Source: Manihot esculenta (taxonomy: Eukaryota > Streptophyta > Magnoliopsida > Malpighiales > Euphorbiaceae). Taken from it: DNA of 64,000 nucleotides. Positions 1-9,900 of the stretch are shown one piece after another (within the stretch, counting starts at the first letter, position 1; each line of letters starts with the position of its first letter). The notes below the pieces were generated by a model that saw only the letters and a program-made list of their open reading frames with translations, ran no database searches and was not told the origin of the DNA. The DNA lies in assembly GCF_001659605.2 (NCBI RefSeq), contig NC_035176.2, forward strand, positions 26,406,716 through 26,470,715, in the 5' to 3' direction. The position numbers and the translations under genes are program-made.

Positions 1-1476
1 CCGCCTCTACCCTGCGCCATGGCTAGAGCTCCTGGCTGAGCCACTCTACCTGAAGCTGTCTGCTGGGACTGTGTCACCAAGGTTGCGGTGGGGCACTCAC
101 GTGCCATATGCCCCTCCTGTCCGCACCTGAAACATGCCATTGTCCCCACTAGACAGACTCCCTTGTGCGGCCTACCGCACCTCATACATTTGGAGTCGTC
201 CAAACCAGAGCTCGAACCATCACCCATTCCCAGACCAGACTTTATCCGGTTCCAGAACTTGCTTTTCTTCGATCTTCTGAGGCCTCTGCCTCCCTTCTTA
301 CTCTTTGTGACAGCCTCGCTCAGAGGGGAGAGATTAACATCACTTGTCCCCGGGATTTTGGAATCCGAAGACTGTGCCACGTACTGTTTAACTGTCCCTT
401 GAATGATGGCACTAGCCTCCATCTTCCGAGCCATATCTACTATGGCATGGAAGCTCTCCCTGTCTACTGATTGAATCAAAGAGGAATACCTGGAATGGAG
501 TCTCATGGTATACCTCTTAGCCCTCTTCTGGTCCGTATCATAGGCTTGCCCCACATATGGCAACAACTCCACAAACTTATCTGTAAACTCCTCAACACTC
601 ATCTCTTCTGTTTGCCTCAGCTGTTCAAACTCAATCATCTTCAATTCTTTAGAACTATCTGAAAAAGCCCATCCTGCAAACTCATTGGCAAACTGCTCCC
701 AGGATAAGCTCTCCAACCTTGGGTCCACATAGTTTTTGAACCATTCCCTTGCCTTCTTGCATTTCAATGTGAACCCTGCCATCTGAATGGCTCTACTGTC
801 ATTGGCTCCCAACTCATCAGTTATCATCTTTACCGTTCTGAGATACTCAAAAGGGTCATCACCTATCTCAAACTTGGGAGCATCCAACTTCAGATAGTCT
901 GTCATCTTTACCTTGCTCCCCCAGATGAGCTAGGATTAAGTGTTTGGACTACTGGGGTTACTGATTCTACTGGTGGAGGAGGAGGTGCAGCATTCCCCGG
1001 GTTAGGGTCTGCTGTACCTGGAAAAAAGGGTGAGGGTGGAAACATGGGATACTGTGGATATGGCGGGTAAAAGGGAGGATAGGGCATAAAGGTGGGATAT
1101 GGGTTATAGCTAAAGAAATCCGCTGCATTCCCCATCGGACGCCCTGCCCTTGTGGGTAGGGTGGATACTGTGATGGAACAAAACCCGAGGCCTGAGTGCT
1201 TCCTTGGGACTCTCCCATATCCTCTGCTGACATACTCATGCCCAAGCTTCCATCTCTTCTCTGATCATTCTCCTCCGATCCCCTCATATCCTCTGACACA
1301 CCCCCCTGAACTGAGCTCCTCCTGCTTGCATCAAAAGACCTTCTAGGGTCCCTTGATGTACCTTCTCTGCTTGATCTACATGACATTGCCCTTGGCAATG
1401 CAGGGGGATGGGCATCCATGCCCTCATTCACTGGTGGAGCTCCAGTCAATCGTGCAGATCGACGAGTTCCTCTCAT
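1..1476 (-). pseudogene. Element A: gag, 5' part of a chromovirus gag-pol (runs off left edge)
   Basis: This is the N-terminal gag part of a Ty3/Gypsy polyprotein read leftwards from an ATG at 1476-1474 ([12 protein letters not shown], the same start as in elements B, C and E). A Pro/Tyr-rich stretch lies at about 1135-915. The capsid-like Retrotrans_gag region ([11 protein letters not shown] onward) lies at about 905-400, and a CCHC zinc knuckle ([15 protein letters not shown] type) at about 150-85. The reading frame changes near 1140 and again near 910, so the first third is frameshifted. From about 905 to base 1 the frame looks open to the window edge. Gag packages element RNA into cytoplasmic virus-like particles. 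Protease and pol must lie outside the window. Assignment to the family is certain; function of this copy is unlikely. Confidence 0.85.
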
Positions 1477-1722
1477 CCTGCTTTCTGAAAGGCATAACAT
1501 ACACACTAAACATAACATCATATAATCCATGTGGGAACACATGAATCAACAACACACATAGCCTAACCTTAATGCACATACATATCATCATGGCATTTCA
1601 CATCATCATGCAAGACAGGACTCCACATCCTATCCTAGTGGACATGATTTTTCCTATTGTGCTTGCCCTTCTATAACCTCTATGAGCCCGACACACTATA
1701 GGTCCGACCATGTGAACCTAGG
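1477..1722 (-). other. Element A: untranslated leader between primer site and gag
   Basis: This is noncoding leader. It contains a block at about 1627-1668 (reading leftwards: GCACAATAGG, then ATGTCCACTAGGATAGGATG) that recurs almost unchanged in the leaders of B, C and E. Conservation between copies at this place is typical of packaging or dimerisation signals, but that role is inferred. Confidence 0.55.
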
Positions 1723-1734
1723 GCTCTGATACCA
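1723..1734 (-). promoter_or_regulatory. Element A: primer-binding site (initiator tRNA-Met type)
   Basis: On the - strand this reads TGGTATCAGAGC, complementary to the 3' end of plant initiator tRNA-Met. It lies three bases inside the LTR end, the standard place for a minus-strand primer site. Confidence 0.9.
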
Positions 1735-2732
1735 ATCTGTAATGACCCAGAAATCGGACCGCTACCGGTGCTAGGATCCAGATCGGCATAAGGCCACCGG
1801 GACCCGTAGCAAGCCTACTAAGCATCCTGTACAGCTGGTATAATCCCATACATGATCAAACATTTCCATAAAACATAAAAACTTTACTTTTACCAAGCTT
1901 GACCTGTGTATGCACTATGACTGAACTCATAGAACCCCTAGGGTCAGCATACCCTATGTCAAACTCGGTCCAACACATATATCAACATAACGTAAAACTC
2001 ATATACAAAGGGATTATCCAACTCGGGCCAAACACAATACTATAACTCTGAACACATTACATAATATCGTTTTACAATACAACTCTTTTACATCATTACA
2101 TAACCTTACATTACATTATGTCCACTGCTATTCTAGTACATATCATAACCATAGCCATATCTTGTTGACTTCCTGAACTATCTTTGACCCTGCAAACCTG
2201 GGGTTAGAGGAGAGGGGTGAGCTATAAAGCCCAGTGAGCAGAACGATAATAAAAATCATCTGAACATATGCTTTCATGAAATGCATCACATCACAAACAT
2301 AACACATCAAGGATGAACTTGTCACCAATAGCCCTCCAAAAATCGTAACATGTCCAACTGTGCCAGGAGCGATAAGGCCACACCTGGTCTTTTCTCACAT
2401 AACTCATATCATAACATGTCCAACTATGCCAGGGGCGATTAGGCCACACCTGGTCTTCTCTGTCATATAACATATTGCCAGGGGCGATTAGGCCACACCT
2501 GGTCTTTCCATCTCATGTCATACCATGTCATATCATATCATATCATATCGTACTGAGGGCTAGAGGATCATTCAATATTCATCCATATCATCATCATCGT
2601 ATTATGCAATGCATCATATTCGTGAATTCTAATGCAAACAACCTATTATATAACATGTTATTCGTGATGCATGAACGTGCTTAAATCATTTGGTTTAAAT
2701 TTAACAAAAACATAAGGTTCAGTTCTACTCAC

Positions 2733-2802
2733 CTCTAACTAGCTCTGGGCTAACTCTGAAGCAACTAACACTGCTTACCACCTCGGTTCCTCAGGTCCGA
2801 TC
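2733..2802 (-). other. Element A: candidate leader exon with splice-like borders
   Basis: In the - strand sense this 70-base segment is preceded by CTGTGTAG and followed by GTGAGT, that is AG|exon|GT. Segments of 69 bases with the same borders occur in B, C and E. Splicing is inferred from conservation only. Confidence 0.45.
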
Positions 2803-2929
2803 CTACACAGGTGGACTCAAATGAGGGACCAAACAACTCTCACATAACACTAAACATTTCCCCAAAAACCCCTCTAAAATACATCAAAACATGCATGCAA
2901 AACAGGCAAAGGAAGGCTGGACAAGGCAC

Positions 2930-3165
2930 TTTCGGCGGCAAGTTCGACGGCCGAAAGTCCCTCCAAAGCCGAAACTCAGCCACTTTCGGCGGCACCTTCG
3001 GCGGCCGAAAGTCCTTCCCAGAGACGAAACTCATGCATGTTCGGCGGCACCTTCGGCGGCCGAATCTCCCCTCCAGAGCCGAAAGTCCAACTTTCGGGGG
3101 CAAGGTTCGGCAGCCAAAAGCTGCCTCCACAGGCAGGTTCGGCGGCCGAAAGTCCCTTCGGCTGC
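2930..3165 (-). repeat. Element A: array of 13-nt palindromes in the LTR leader
   Basis: About six to seven copies of TTCGGCGGCCGAA (arms TTCGGC/GCCGAA around one base) and half copies are separated by 10-30 bases with recurring GAGCCGAAA and CATGCATG spacers. Each contains the GCCGCC core (GCC-box-like). Open frames across it on both strands, rich in Arg or Ala-Ala-Glu, are artefacts of the repeat. Confidence 0.85.
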
Positions 3166-4176
3166 CGAACCTGAGTTCATCCAGAACTCAGCCTCATGCA
3201 CAAACAAGTCTCCAAACATCCTAAACATGCATTCAACTTCTCAAAAACATGCATAAATCCTTAACCATGCATAAAGGAGCTTAACAACTAGATTAAACTC
3301 CAAAACAACATCAAAAAGCATACATAAATAGCTTATGACCCACATAAGTCAAAACCATTAAGACAACCCATAATCTCACTTGCCCTCTCCCAATCATACA
3401 TACACTCTCCCACATGCATATAGGGCATAAACACTAGTCCAAGCCCCCAACAATCAGCACATAAACATACATTAGGCACAAAACCCACAAAAACTTTAAC
3501 ATGCATATCTACCCATACTCAACCATTAAAACCTCTTAAAACATCATTAAACACAAAGGGAAGCAAGGATCTACACTTACCTCTTGAAGATCGAGGGTTG
3601 GTGCGATCCCTAACTCGGAGGTGTGGAGGATCCAAGCTCCAAAAGCCTCCAAGCTCCAAAACTTCTATTTAAGCTTTAAAACTTCAAAACAAGGGTAGAA
3701 CTCATGAAAACTTGAGGGATGGGTAGGGAAAGCATGAAAACGACCAAAGGAGGACAAAAACTCACTTGAGCTCGAGAATGGGGAGAAACTCGCCCATTTC
3801 CGATTTGAGGGCTTTTTATAGGTGGCCTGGTCAACCACCTTTGGCAGCCTAACATGCCCCCTAAACTCATGCATGTTCGGCGGCCGAAGCTTGGTTCATT
3901 CAAACAAAGCTTTCGGAGGCCAAAAGCGCTCCCAAAACCTTCCCATGTTCGGTGGCCGAACTTCACTTTCGGCGGTCGAACCTGGCAAATGCCTCCTTGG
4001 CCTAATCTTTTAAAAACTCATTTCTTTTCCATTAAAACCCATAAAATCGTGTGAAAACATTTTAGAAACACCTTTTACCCCTCTAGAAGACTCTGGCATC
4101 GTCAGAATTCCAGATTCCAACGGAGATTCCGCCGGAAGGTAGGGATTCCGATGCCGGAATCCAGCCGAGTATTACA

Positions 4177-4719
4177 GGCTAATCGAAAGAGGCCACCTTT
4201 GGAATTTCGTGAAGAAGTTAAAGGGCCGGAGGCAATAACAAAATGTAGTTGGAGAAAGGCCCAGGAGAGAGATCAGAGCGCTAATAAACGATGGCTCCAG
4301 CGAAAAAATCAACATGATTATGGGAGGGATCGGAGGCCATATGAGTCAGAGACAGAAGAAGGAGGTAGAAATCAAGATAAAAACGGCACAGAAGTGATGC
4401 AGGTTGCTGAACACTCTCCAGTAACCATCTTTTTTTTCCCGGAGGATGTGTAGGGAGTGCATATGCCCCATGAAGATGCCTTGGTCATCGAGGTCGTCAT
4501 CTATAACTTTAGGGTTTGAAAGGTGGTAGTAGATGACACAGCAAAGTGAATCTATTGCCTTAAAATGTTTTCTACCAGATAAAGATACCTGCAGAGCAAT
4601 TGGTCAGGGATCAAGCCTCGGTTAAGGGAATATGGGGGGACCCCTGTAGCAATAGAAGGAAAAGTAAAGGTAGCCCTCACCCTAAGGGAGTCACCCCTAT
4701 CACTGACTCACTATGCAGT
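4177..4719 (+). pseudogene. Element T (Tat lineage): protease-region remnant, piece 1
   Basis: This degenerate + strand coding piece aligns in order with the start of the intact Tat pol at 60002-64000: EVMQ.AEHSP, then PEDV, H..DALVIE, a protease-like VDD segment, and VALTL. Several stop codons break it, the first right after PEDV at about 4451. It ends at HYAV, where element B is inserted, and the same codon run resumes as AVFLVVKL at 26464. It is the left-most visible part of the oldest element in the window; its 5' LTR and gag lie beyond element A. Confidence 0.85.
4715..4719. other. Left target duplication (GCAGT) of element B
   Basis: GCAGT here is repeated at 26464-26468, directly outside the other end of element B. 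Removing B and one copy rejoins the Tat coding sequence in frame, which confirms the insertion boundaries. Confidence 0.95.
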
Positions 4720-5304
4720 TGTAACAGCCCGGAAACCGAACTGCTACCGGCACTAGGATCCAGATCGACTTAAGGTCGCCGGGACCCGTAGTAAGCCTGC
4801 TATCCTGTCTGTGTACCTGTGAAATCCCATACATGATCATACTTTTTCTGTTAAACTATTAAAATTGTTCTGTCCTCCAGGGCTTAACCTGTGCATGCAC
4901 TGTTTCTGCTCTCTCTTATCCGTCTCTAAGCGGATAAACTCATAATGTTAAGCCTGGTTTTCTCATATACATCAACAAGAAAAGATACATACATATAAAA
5001 ATGGATCATGTATACATAACTGGGGCTCACTCTAACCAATCAAGCACAAGTCTATACATCTTATTACATAACTACAATCTCTTTACATATACATGTCCAC
5101 ACTAGCTATTACATATCTCTTCTTCCATACCCTGCTGAACTCCATCTGGACTCTGAACCTGCAAACCTGGGGAATAGGGGAGAGGGATGAGCTATACAAG
5201 CCCAATGAGTAGAACTATAAAACATGATCTCATGGAATGCATCACATCACATACATTTCATCTCAAGGACAGACATGACCACCAAAATTCCCACTGGGAG
5301 GATG

Positions 5305-5460
5305 CCTGGCCCAGCCAGGTCTTACATCCTCAATTTGCCTGGCCCGGCCAGGTCTTACAAACTCTGCTCGCCTGGCCCAGCCAGGTCTTACGATAATCTG
5401 CTGCCTGGCCTAGCCAGGTCTTACCTACAGAAGGCTACCTAGCCCGGCCAGGTCTTACAC
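5305..5460 (-). repeat. Element B 3' LTR: 33-bp minisatellite with hairpin core
   Basis: Five units start at about 5305, 5338, 5371, 5404 and 5438. Each carries the near-perfect palindrome CCTGGCCCGGCCAGG (or CCAGC/CTAGC variants) followed by TCTTAC, while the spacers between differ. The same array is present in the other B LTR at about 24930-25083. Other family members have unrelated-looking short repeats at the same LTR position. Confidence 0.85.
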
Positions 5461-5641
5461 TGAGCTAGGGCTATTGGGGTCGCCTTGGTCCATCCATCTC
5501 ATCATATACATCGTATTATGCAATGCAATGCGCCATCTTCGTGAAACTAGTGCAATCAACCTACTATAGTCATCATGATGCATGCAACATGTTACAAGCA
5601 TTGTAGTTCTGAAAAGAGAAGTTTCACTCACCTCTGGCTGA

Positions 5642-5710
5642 CGCTGGACTACCTCTGCAGGTTCTGAACCTGTGCTCACTGCTGACTTCCCTGATTCCTC
5701 TGGTCCGTTC
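5642..5710 (-). other. Element B 3' LTR: candidate 69-base leader exon
   Basis: Read leftwards this segment is bordered by CTGTGTAG before and GTGAGTG after. Length and borders match the corresponding segments in C and E exactly. Confidence 0.45.
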
Positions 5711-5829
5711 CTACACAGGTGGACTCAAATGAGGGACCAAACTAACTCAAGAACATTTTTAAGAAACTCCCCAAAAGCCCTCTAAAAGATCCTAAAACAA
5801 TCACATAAAACATGCAAAAGAAGGCTGGA

Positions 5830-6080
5830 CAGGGCACTTTTGACGGCAGGTTCGGCGGCCGAAACCCCTCTCCAGAGACGAAACTCATGCATGTTCGGCG
5901 GCACCTTCGGCAGCCGAAAGTCTCGTCCAGAGACGAACCTCAACCTTCGGCGGCACTTTCGGCGGCCGAACCTTGCCTCCAGAGACGAAAGTCCAAATGT
6001 TCGGGGGCAAGCTTTGGCAGCTGAAACTGCCTCCACAAGGGGTTTGGCGGCCGAACCTTCCTTCGGCGGCCGAACCTGGC
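5830..6080 (-). repeat. Element B 3' LTR: palindrome array in the leader
   Basis: About seven TTCGGCGGCCGAA-type palindromes and half copies lie here with GAGACGAAA and CATGCATG spacers, at the same relative position as in A, C, D and E. Confidence 0.8.
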
Positions 6081-6876
6081 TTTGTCCAGTGGACAGAACC
6101 CTGCTCTGTTTCATGCAAATCTCCCCCAAAAGTTACCCAACATGCATAGCAACTACTCCCAACTAACACATACCATATAACATGCCTAAAGAGGTCCAAA
6201 ACTCTCCTAAAACCGCAACCAAACACATCAAACAACACTTAACCTGCTTGTACATAAACATCTCCCATAAACCTCACCTAAACCTAATCATGCATACTAC
6301 CCATCCAACTCCCATAAAACCTTCAAAACTCATCAAAGAAGTTCAGGATCAACCCTTACCTCGTAAAGAACTTGAGGATGAGTGATCCTAACGTGGAGAT
6401 AGGGAGAAAACCTCTTCCAAAGCTCCAAGCTTCAAAACTTACTATTTGTGCTCAAAACCTTCAAAACACACCAAAACACGAAAAACCCTTGGAAGATGTG
6501 GGGAAAAACATGAAAAACATGAAAGTCAACGTGGGAGAGGCTTGAACGCACCTCTGGCTGCAAGTGGAGGAGAAATATCCTCCTTCCACCGACCCTTGGC
6601 CCTTTTATAGGTGGCTGGCCAAACCACCTTCGGCAGCCGAACGTGAATCCGAAACCATGCAATGTTCGGCGGCCGAAAGTGACCTTCGGCGGCCGAACAT
6701 TTGCATTTCTCCCTTGTTGCTTTTCTTTCAAAACTCATTTCCTTAACACCTCAAAACATTCAAAACCCTTAAAAACACACATGAAAACATATGTCTTACC
6801 CTTCTCGAGGGTTCCGACACTCGAGATTCCACCGGTCTACAGGAATTCCGATGCCAGACGCAAGCCGGGTATTACA

Positions 6877-6912
6877 TTCTCCCCCCCTTAAGAACATTCG
6901 TCCCCGAATGTT
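6877..6912 (-). promoter_or_regulatory. Element B: polypurine tract and upstream stem-loop
   Basis: The - strand tract CTTAAGGGGGGGAGAA (6892-6877) lies directly before the 3' LTR and would prime plus-strand synthesis. Immediately upstream, AACATTCG (6893-6900) and CGAATGTT (6905-6912) form a perfect 8-bp stem with a 4-base loop. The same arrangement occurs in C and E. Confidence 0.85.
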
Positions 6913-6959
6913 GCTCACACATAAAGCACATAAACACATAGGAAAGGGAAAAATGAACC

Positions 6960-9900
6960 TTAAAACAGATATGGGTATTGCTGGAGCATAGACTCTCGTG
7001 TCTCCCAAGTGCACTCTTCTAAGTTGTGGTGGTTCCACAGGACTTTCACCATTGGTATCTCCTTGTTTCTCAGCTTTCTGATCTGGGTGTCCAAGATCCG
7101 TAATGGCTGTTCTTCATACGTGAGATCCCCAAGGATCTCTATCTCAGGCTCACTGAGAACCTTCTCTGGATCTGACACAAACTTCTGCAACATAGAAACA
7201 TGGAATACCGGGTGAATTCGTTCCATAGAAGCAGGTAAATCTAGCTTATACGACACATTCCCCATCTTCTGCAAGATTTCAAAGGGACCAATGTACCGTG
7301 GAGCTAATTTACCCTTCTTTCCAAAGCGAACCACTCCCTTCATTGGAGACACTTTTATCAATACCATATCCCCCTCCTGGAACTCTATTTGCTTCCTACG
7401 AATGTCTGCATAGCTTTTCTGTCTGCTCACAGCTGTTCTGATCCTCTCTCTGATCATAGGTACCAACTTGCTGGTAATCTCCACTAACTCTGGCCCTGCA
7501 AGAGCCTTCTCTCCAACCTCTTCCCAGCAAACAGGTGTTCTGCACTTCCTTCCATACAGAGCTTCATAAGGGGCCATCCCTATGCTAGCATGATGGCTGT
7601 TGTTGTAGGCAAACTCCACCAGAGGTAGATGCTACCTCCAAGAACCGCCAAAGTCTAACACACACATTCTCAACATATCTTCTATGGTCTGAATGGTCCT
7701 TTCTGATTGACCGTCTGTCTGTGGATGGAAAGCAGTACTGAAATCCAATCTTGTGCCCATAGCAGCTTGCAGACTCCGCCAAAATCTGGAGGTGAACTGA
7801 GGTCCTCTATCTGATACAATAGACACTGGAACTCCATGCAGCTTTACTATTTCGTCCACATACACCTGCGCTAGCTTGTCCACAGCATAGTTACTCCTGA
7901 CTGGAATGAAGTGGGCAGATTTAGTGAGTCTATCCACAATCACCCATATGGAGTCTAGTCTGTTAGACGTCGCCGGTAACCCCACTACAAAATCCATAGC
8001 TATGTTCTCCCATTTCCACTCTGGAATCGGCAGTGGGTTCAGCATTCCAGCCGGCTTCTGGTGCTCTAGCTTCACCCTTTGACATGTCTCGCAGGCTGAC
8101 ACGAACTGTGCCACTTCTTTCTTCATTGCTGGCCACCAATACACCCTTCTCAGATCTTGATACATTTTGGTGGCTCCAGGGTGAATGCTATATCTCGCAT
8201 TATGAGCTTCCCTCATAATGTCTGCCTTCAAACTGGCGTCATCTGGTACACATAATCTCTTACCATGACGAAGAATCCCCTCACTGTCAAATCTGAACTC
8301 TGCACTGTTGCCAGACTGAACAGTCCTGGCAATCTTTACTAACTCAGGGTCCTCGTGCTGTTTCAGAGCCACTTGCTCTAGAAACACAGGTGTAACTCTC
8401 ATCTATGCAAGCAAAGCACCTGTACCAGATAACTGCAACTGTAACCCTTCATCCATGAGCCTGTAGAAGTCCTTCACCACCGGCCTTCTTTCTGCTGTGA
8501 TGTGGGACAGACTGCCAAGTGATTTCCAGCTTAAGGCATCAGCTACCACATTAGCCTTACCCGGATGATACTGGATCTTACAATCATAATCACTGAGCAA
8601 TTCTACCCACCATCTCTACCTCAAGTTTAGCTCTCTCTAACTCAAGATGTGCTGCAAGCTCTTATGATCCGTATAGATCTCACACTGTACCCCATAGAGG
8701 TAATGCCTCCACATCTTAAGTGCAAAGATAACAACTGCCATCTCCAGATCGTGTGTCGGGTAATTCAGCTCGTGCCTCTTTAGCTGTCTAGAAGCATAAG
8801 CTATCACTTTGTCATTCTGCATCAACACACAACCTAATCCCACTCGGGATGCATCACAGAACACTGTGAAATCTTCATCACTGATCGGCAGAGCTAACAC
8901 CGGTGCTGAAGTCAACCGTCTCTTCAACTCTTCAAAACTCTCATCACAATCCTCTGACCATACGAACTTCTGATTTTTTCTGGTTAGTCTGGTCATAGGA
9001 GCAGCTATCTTCGAGAACTCCTGAACGAACCTCCGATAGTAGCCTGCCAAACCCAGAAAACTCTTAATCTCCGTCACTGGAGTGGGTGTAGGCCAGTTGG
9101 CTACCGCCTCTACCTTTTTGGGATCAACTGCTATTCCATCTTCTGATACTACATGACCCAAAAAGGAAATGCTCCTGAGCTAGAACTTGCACTTGGAGAA
9201 CTTGGCATACAAGCCATGCTCTCTCAAGGTCTGGAGAACTATCCGCAGATGCTGGGCATGTTCTTCTGCATTTCTGGAGTACACCAAGATATCATCTATA
9301 AAGACGATCACAAAATGATCCAGGTACTCCTTGAAAACCCTGTTCATGAGATCCATGAATGCTGCAGGGGCGTTAGTTAACCCGAACGGCATTACCAGGA
9401 ACTCATAATGCCCATATCTGGTTCTGAAAGCGGTCTTGGCGACATTTTCTTCCCTGATCTTTAACTGGTGGTATCCAGATCTCAGATCTATCTTAGAGAA
9501 ACAACTTGCTCCTGCCAGCTGGTCGAATAGATCATCGATCCTGGGTAATGGATACTTGTTCTTGGTAGTGACTTTGTTCAACTGCCGATAGTCAACACAA
9601 AGTCTAAGAGGTCCATCCTTCTTCCTGACAAACAGTACGGGAGCACCCTAAGGTGAGGTACTTGGGCGGATGAAACCCTTGTCTACCAAATCCTGCAACT
9701 GCTCTTTCAATTCTCTCAGCTCAACTGGTGCCATCCTGTAGGGAGGAAGAGAGATCGGTCTGGTACCAAGTATCAATTCGATCTCAAACTCTATTTCCCT
9801 ATCAGGTGGTAGTCCTTGAAGCTCTTCAGGAAACACATCTGGGAACTCGCAAACCACGGGTACTGAGGATGGTTCCCTAACCTGATTATCTAGCTCTCTC

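Larger units (their letters stand above)
1738..4176 (-). repeat. Element A: 5' LTR (about 2.44 kb)
   Basis: This long terminal repeat starts TGTAATAC at 4176 and ends ATTACA at 1738, next to the primer site. In transcription order it holds a short U3 with palindrome copies at about 3875-3985, a TATA box (CCTATAAAAAG, 3812-3822), a palindrome array at about 2930-3165, a splice-like exon at 2733-2802, a minisatellite at about 2350-2505, and a conserved 3' tail (ATCATGTATGGGATT, then GGGTCCCGG, CTTAAG and TAGGATCC motifs). Its right flank is Tat element T. The partner LTR is outside the window, so the target duplication (expected GGCTA, 4177-4181) cannot be checked. Confidence 0.9.
4720..6876 (-). 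repeat. Element B: 3' LTR (2157 bp)
   Basis: It begins (at 6876) with TGTAATAC and ends (at 4720) with TGTTACA. A TATA box CCTATAAAAGG lies at 6601-6611 on the - strand, with palindromes upstream of it (about 6635-6700). A leader palindrome array lies at about 5830-6080, a splice-like exon at 5642-5710, and a five-copy hairpin minisatellite at 5305-5452. It is about 40 bp longer than its partner LTR. The two clear differences are one palindrome unit each, near 6055-6080 and 6675-6700. Confidence 0.93.

Noticed and set aside
2811..3256. Open frames in both directions encoding Arg-rich or Ala-Ala-Glu-rich proteins over the palindrome arrays (also at 5782-6238, 12848-13294, 22830-23276, 31654-32059, 39168-39561).
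   Set aside because: They arise from translating TTCGGCCGCCGAA in different frames, occur on both strands, and lie in LTR sequence.
5305..5460. CRISPR-like array of short palindromic repeats with unique spacers in LTR B.
   Set aside because: The sequence is plant nuclear, the units lie inside a defined LTR on both sides of element B, and there are no cas genes. It is a minisatellite.
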